From assembly GCA_003342895.1 (NCBI GenBank), contig PTFA01000042.1, positions 3,661,423-3,725,422 of the forward strand: 64,000 bases of DNA, in the 5' to 3' direction. The notes beneath the pieces were generated by a model. That model was not told the DNA's origin. It searched no databases and saw only the letters and a list, made by a program, of their open reading frames with translations. A program made the position numbers and the translations under genes. Position 1 is the first letter of the stretch, and each line of letters begins with the position of its first letter. Source of the stretch: Casuarius casuarius (taxonomy: Eukaryota > Chordata > Aves > Casuariiformes > Casuariidae). This document shows, in pieces, positions 62,361 through 64,000 of the stretch.

Positions 62361-64000
62361 GGTTCCGTTAGCTTGGTGGCTTATGATGTGACACTTTTCT
62401 TGTGCATTTTGCCTTTTTGAGGTCAGTATCTTGCAATGAACTTGTTTCCACTGCCTCTGAAGTATTATGTAGAAGGATCAATATATGTATTCTGCCAGGA
62501 TTCACAACAGAAAGGATCACGTTTGAAGAAGTAGCTCATTTAACAAGATGAAGTTGATTTCATTCTCATCTGGTTTGTGGGCACAAGTGACGTTTTACCT
62601 GGTTAAGCAGGCAATAAGGTACTGAATAGAAAAGATGTGTTATAATACTGCAGTTATTGTCCACAGCCTCAGGGCTTTCTGACTGTTCCTGAGGAATAAA
62701 TAACTGTTTCTGGCAATACATGAATCTCCCTGTACAGACAGCAGCGATTACTGAAGGTCAAGAAGTGGGGTGGATGCAACCACATCTTGATTTTTTTTTT
62801 TTTTTAAATGCTAGCTTATCTGTATTGGGACTTTCCATCCATCTTCTGTGCTTCTCCACACTTAGATGGATTGAACTGAGACTGCAAGTTTTTATATATT
62901 AGTAAAAGTATGTATGATTTCACCTGTCATATTAGAGTTCTGACTTGCTATTAGTGGCTCTCAGAGGTTGATCAGATCCTTCTCTCTGAGATGGATCATA
63001 GGGAAAAATATATTTGAAACTGATAAATGATATTTTCATGTATTTATGGCATACTGACTTACATGTATTAGATCATCATTATAAAAAAAAAACCCAAAAA
63101 GCAGAACTTTGTAAACATATTTGTTTACCTTCAGTAAAATGTTCAGTCAGGCTTATGCTCAGTGCTAGCTTGGAATAAAAGGATGAGTTTGCTCTTCAGA
63201 ATATTTCACTTGCTAAAGTCTATCAAAATATCTGAAAAACAACAGATCTCCATTGTACTTTCATTTATGACTTTATTTTAGATAGGCTCCCACATTTTTG
63301 TGTTTGATACTTTAAACAGGTTATTTATTAACTCTTTAAAGATTGTTAAAAAAAAAAAAGTATTAATCAGCTTACTCTTGCTTCTTAAAAGTAAGTTATA
63401 CGTTTTTATTGTACAATTAAGAGAGTAAACAGTTTATAATGGTGAGTTGGAGTTGGTTTATAATTGGAGACTTAACTGAATGAAGTGATGTATCCATACT
63501 ATACAGTTTGAGTGTATTTCTATTGCTAAATCTCAGATGATGTTGTACAGAAGCTAGTGCTTCTTTTAAGCTCAATGTTCGTGTCATTGGAGTTCTCTCC
63601 AAAATTGTTTTTCAAAAATCAGATGGAATGTTGAAATGTTGAAGGCAAACTTTGATTATAACATTGAGATGATTTTGGTAAATTAAATAACTGAAAAATA
63701 TAAGATGGTCTTGTGTAATTTAGACTGGCCTGTGAGGATCTTTGCATGTATATGTTTTGCTCCTGGTGATCCTCATAGTTAACTAATTGCTCTGTCCTTT
63801 GATCTCACTCTGCAGTTGCTCAGTCAAAATGCTAGCTTCTGTTAAATCAAGCGCCTTGCAAAAAAAGATTCACCAGGCCAAAATCTTCAAGAGAGCAGGG
63901 CAGTTTTTAGATACTCAGATTTGTCTCATATCTTCCTTCCTTCTTCTTCACTCCCCAGAATTTTACAAAAAAAATATTCACCGTTGAACCTTTTTATGTT

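Larger units (their letters stand above)
54537..64000 (+). other. DYRK1A: Intron 2 of the DYRK1A-like gene (partial)
   Basis: I looked through this stretch for the next DYRK1A exon, which should begin with a continuation of the Gly-Gly-Glu-Thr-Ser codons, and did not find it. The sequence is AT-rich with short simple repeats and no recognised transposon. An acceptor-like CTCTGCAG at about 63,808-63,815 is followed by a short open frame unlike DYRK1A. Intron 2 therefore continues past the window. Confidence 0.6.

Noticed and set aside
63787..63987. Short open frame after an acceptor-like CTCTGCAG near the window end, considered as DYRK1A exon 3
   Set aside because: The peptide (containing SVKSSALQKKIHQAKIF) does not match the DYRK1A N-terminus, and the frame does not continue M-H-T-G.

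Overview
The window looks like 64 kb of bird (or at least sauropsid) chromosomal DNA. It is AT-rich and gene-poor, and it carries two degraded CR1-type LINE copies. The 3' end of one reads like the avian CR1 end, with its 'gaggtcccttccaacc' stretch. Apart from one CpG island and one short exon there is almost no protein-coding sequence, and no prokaryotic gene, operon, CRISPR array or complete mobile element was seen.

Layout: (1) Positions 1-22,090 appear intergenic. They hold an ancient CR1 of about 2.1 kb (about 3,590-5,706), a younger-type CR1 3' fragment (about 12,560-13,125), small minisatellites, a GC-rich block with a strong hairpin near 11.6 kb, and an RFX X-box next to an octamer motif at 17.3 kb. 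(2) Positions about 22,100-24,260 are a strong CpG island with Sp1, E2F, RFX and YY1-type motifs. It is interrupted by a 600-N assembly gap at 22,609-23,208. A non-coding first exon appears to end at the splice donor at 23,682. (3) Positions 23,682-54,456 (or to 54,500) are a first intron of about 31 kb with microsatellites, a pyrimidine-rich tract of about 0.5 kb and a remarkable 56-bp perfect inverted repeat. (4) Positions 54,457-54,536 are exon 2. It contains a start codon at 54,527 followed by only ten coding bases before the donor. (5) From 54,537 to the end is intron 2; exon 3 is not in the window.

The last 36 bases of exon 2 match my memory of the start-codon exon of DYRK1A (a nuclear dual-specificity kinase, dosage-sensitive in humans). 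The coding bases read M-H-T and then the first base of a Gly codon. A CpG-island non-coding exon 1 and long first introns also fit DYRK1A. The window is therefore read as the DYRK1A promoter, exon 1, intron 1, exon 2 and part of intron 2, on the plus strand. This rests on a short match and should be confirmed by alignment.

I found no convincing new molecular system. The most interesting signals are the exact 56-bp inverted repeat bracketing 1.4 kb of intron 1 (possibly an inversion scar), the upstream AUGs crowding the DYRK1A start codon, the alternative acceptors in the C-rich leader of exon 2, and the RFX X-boxes both in the promoter and 5 kb upstream.
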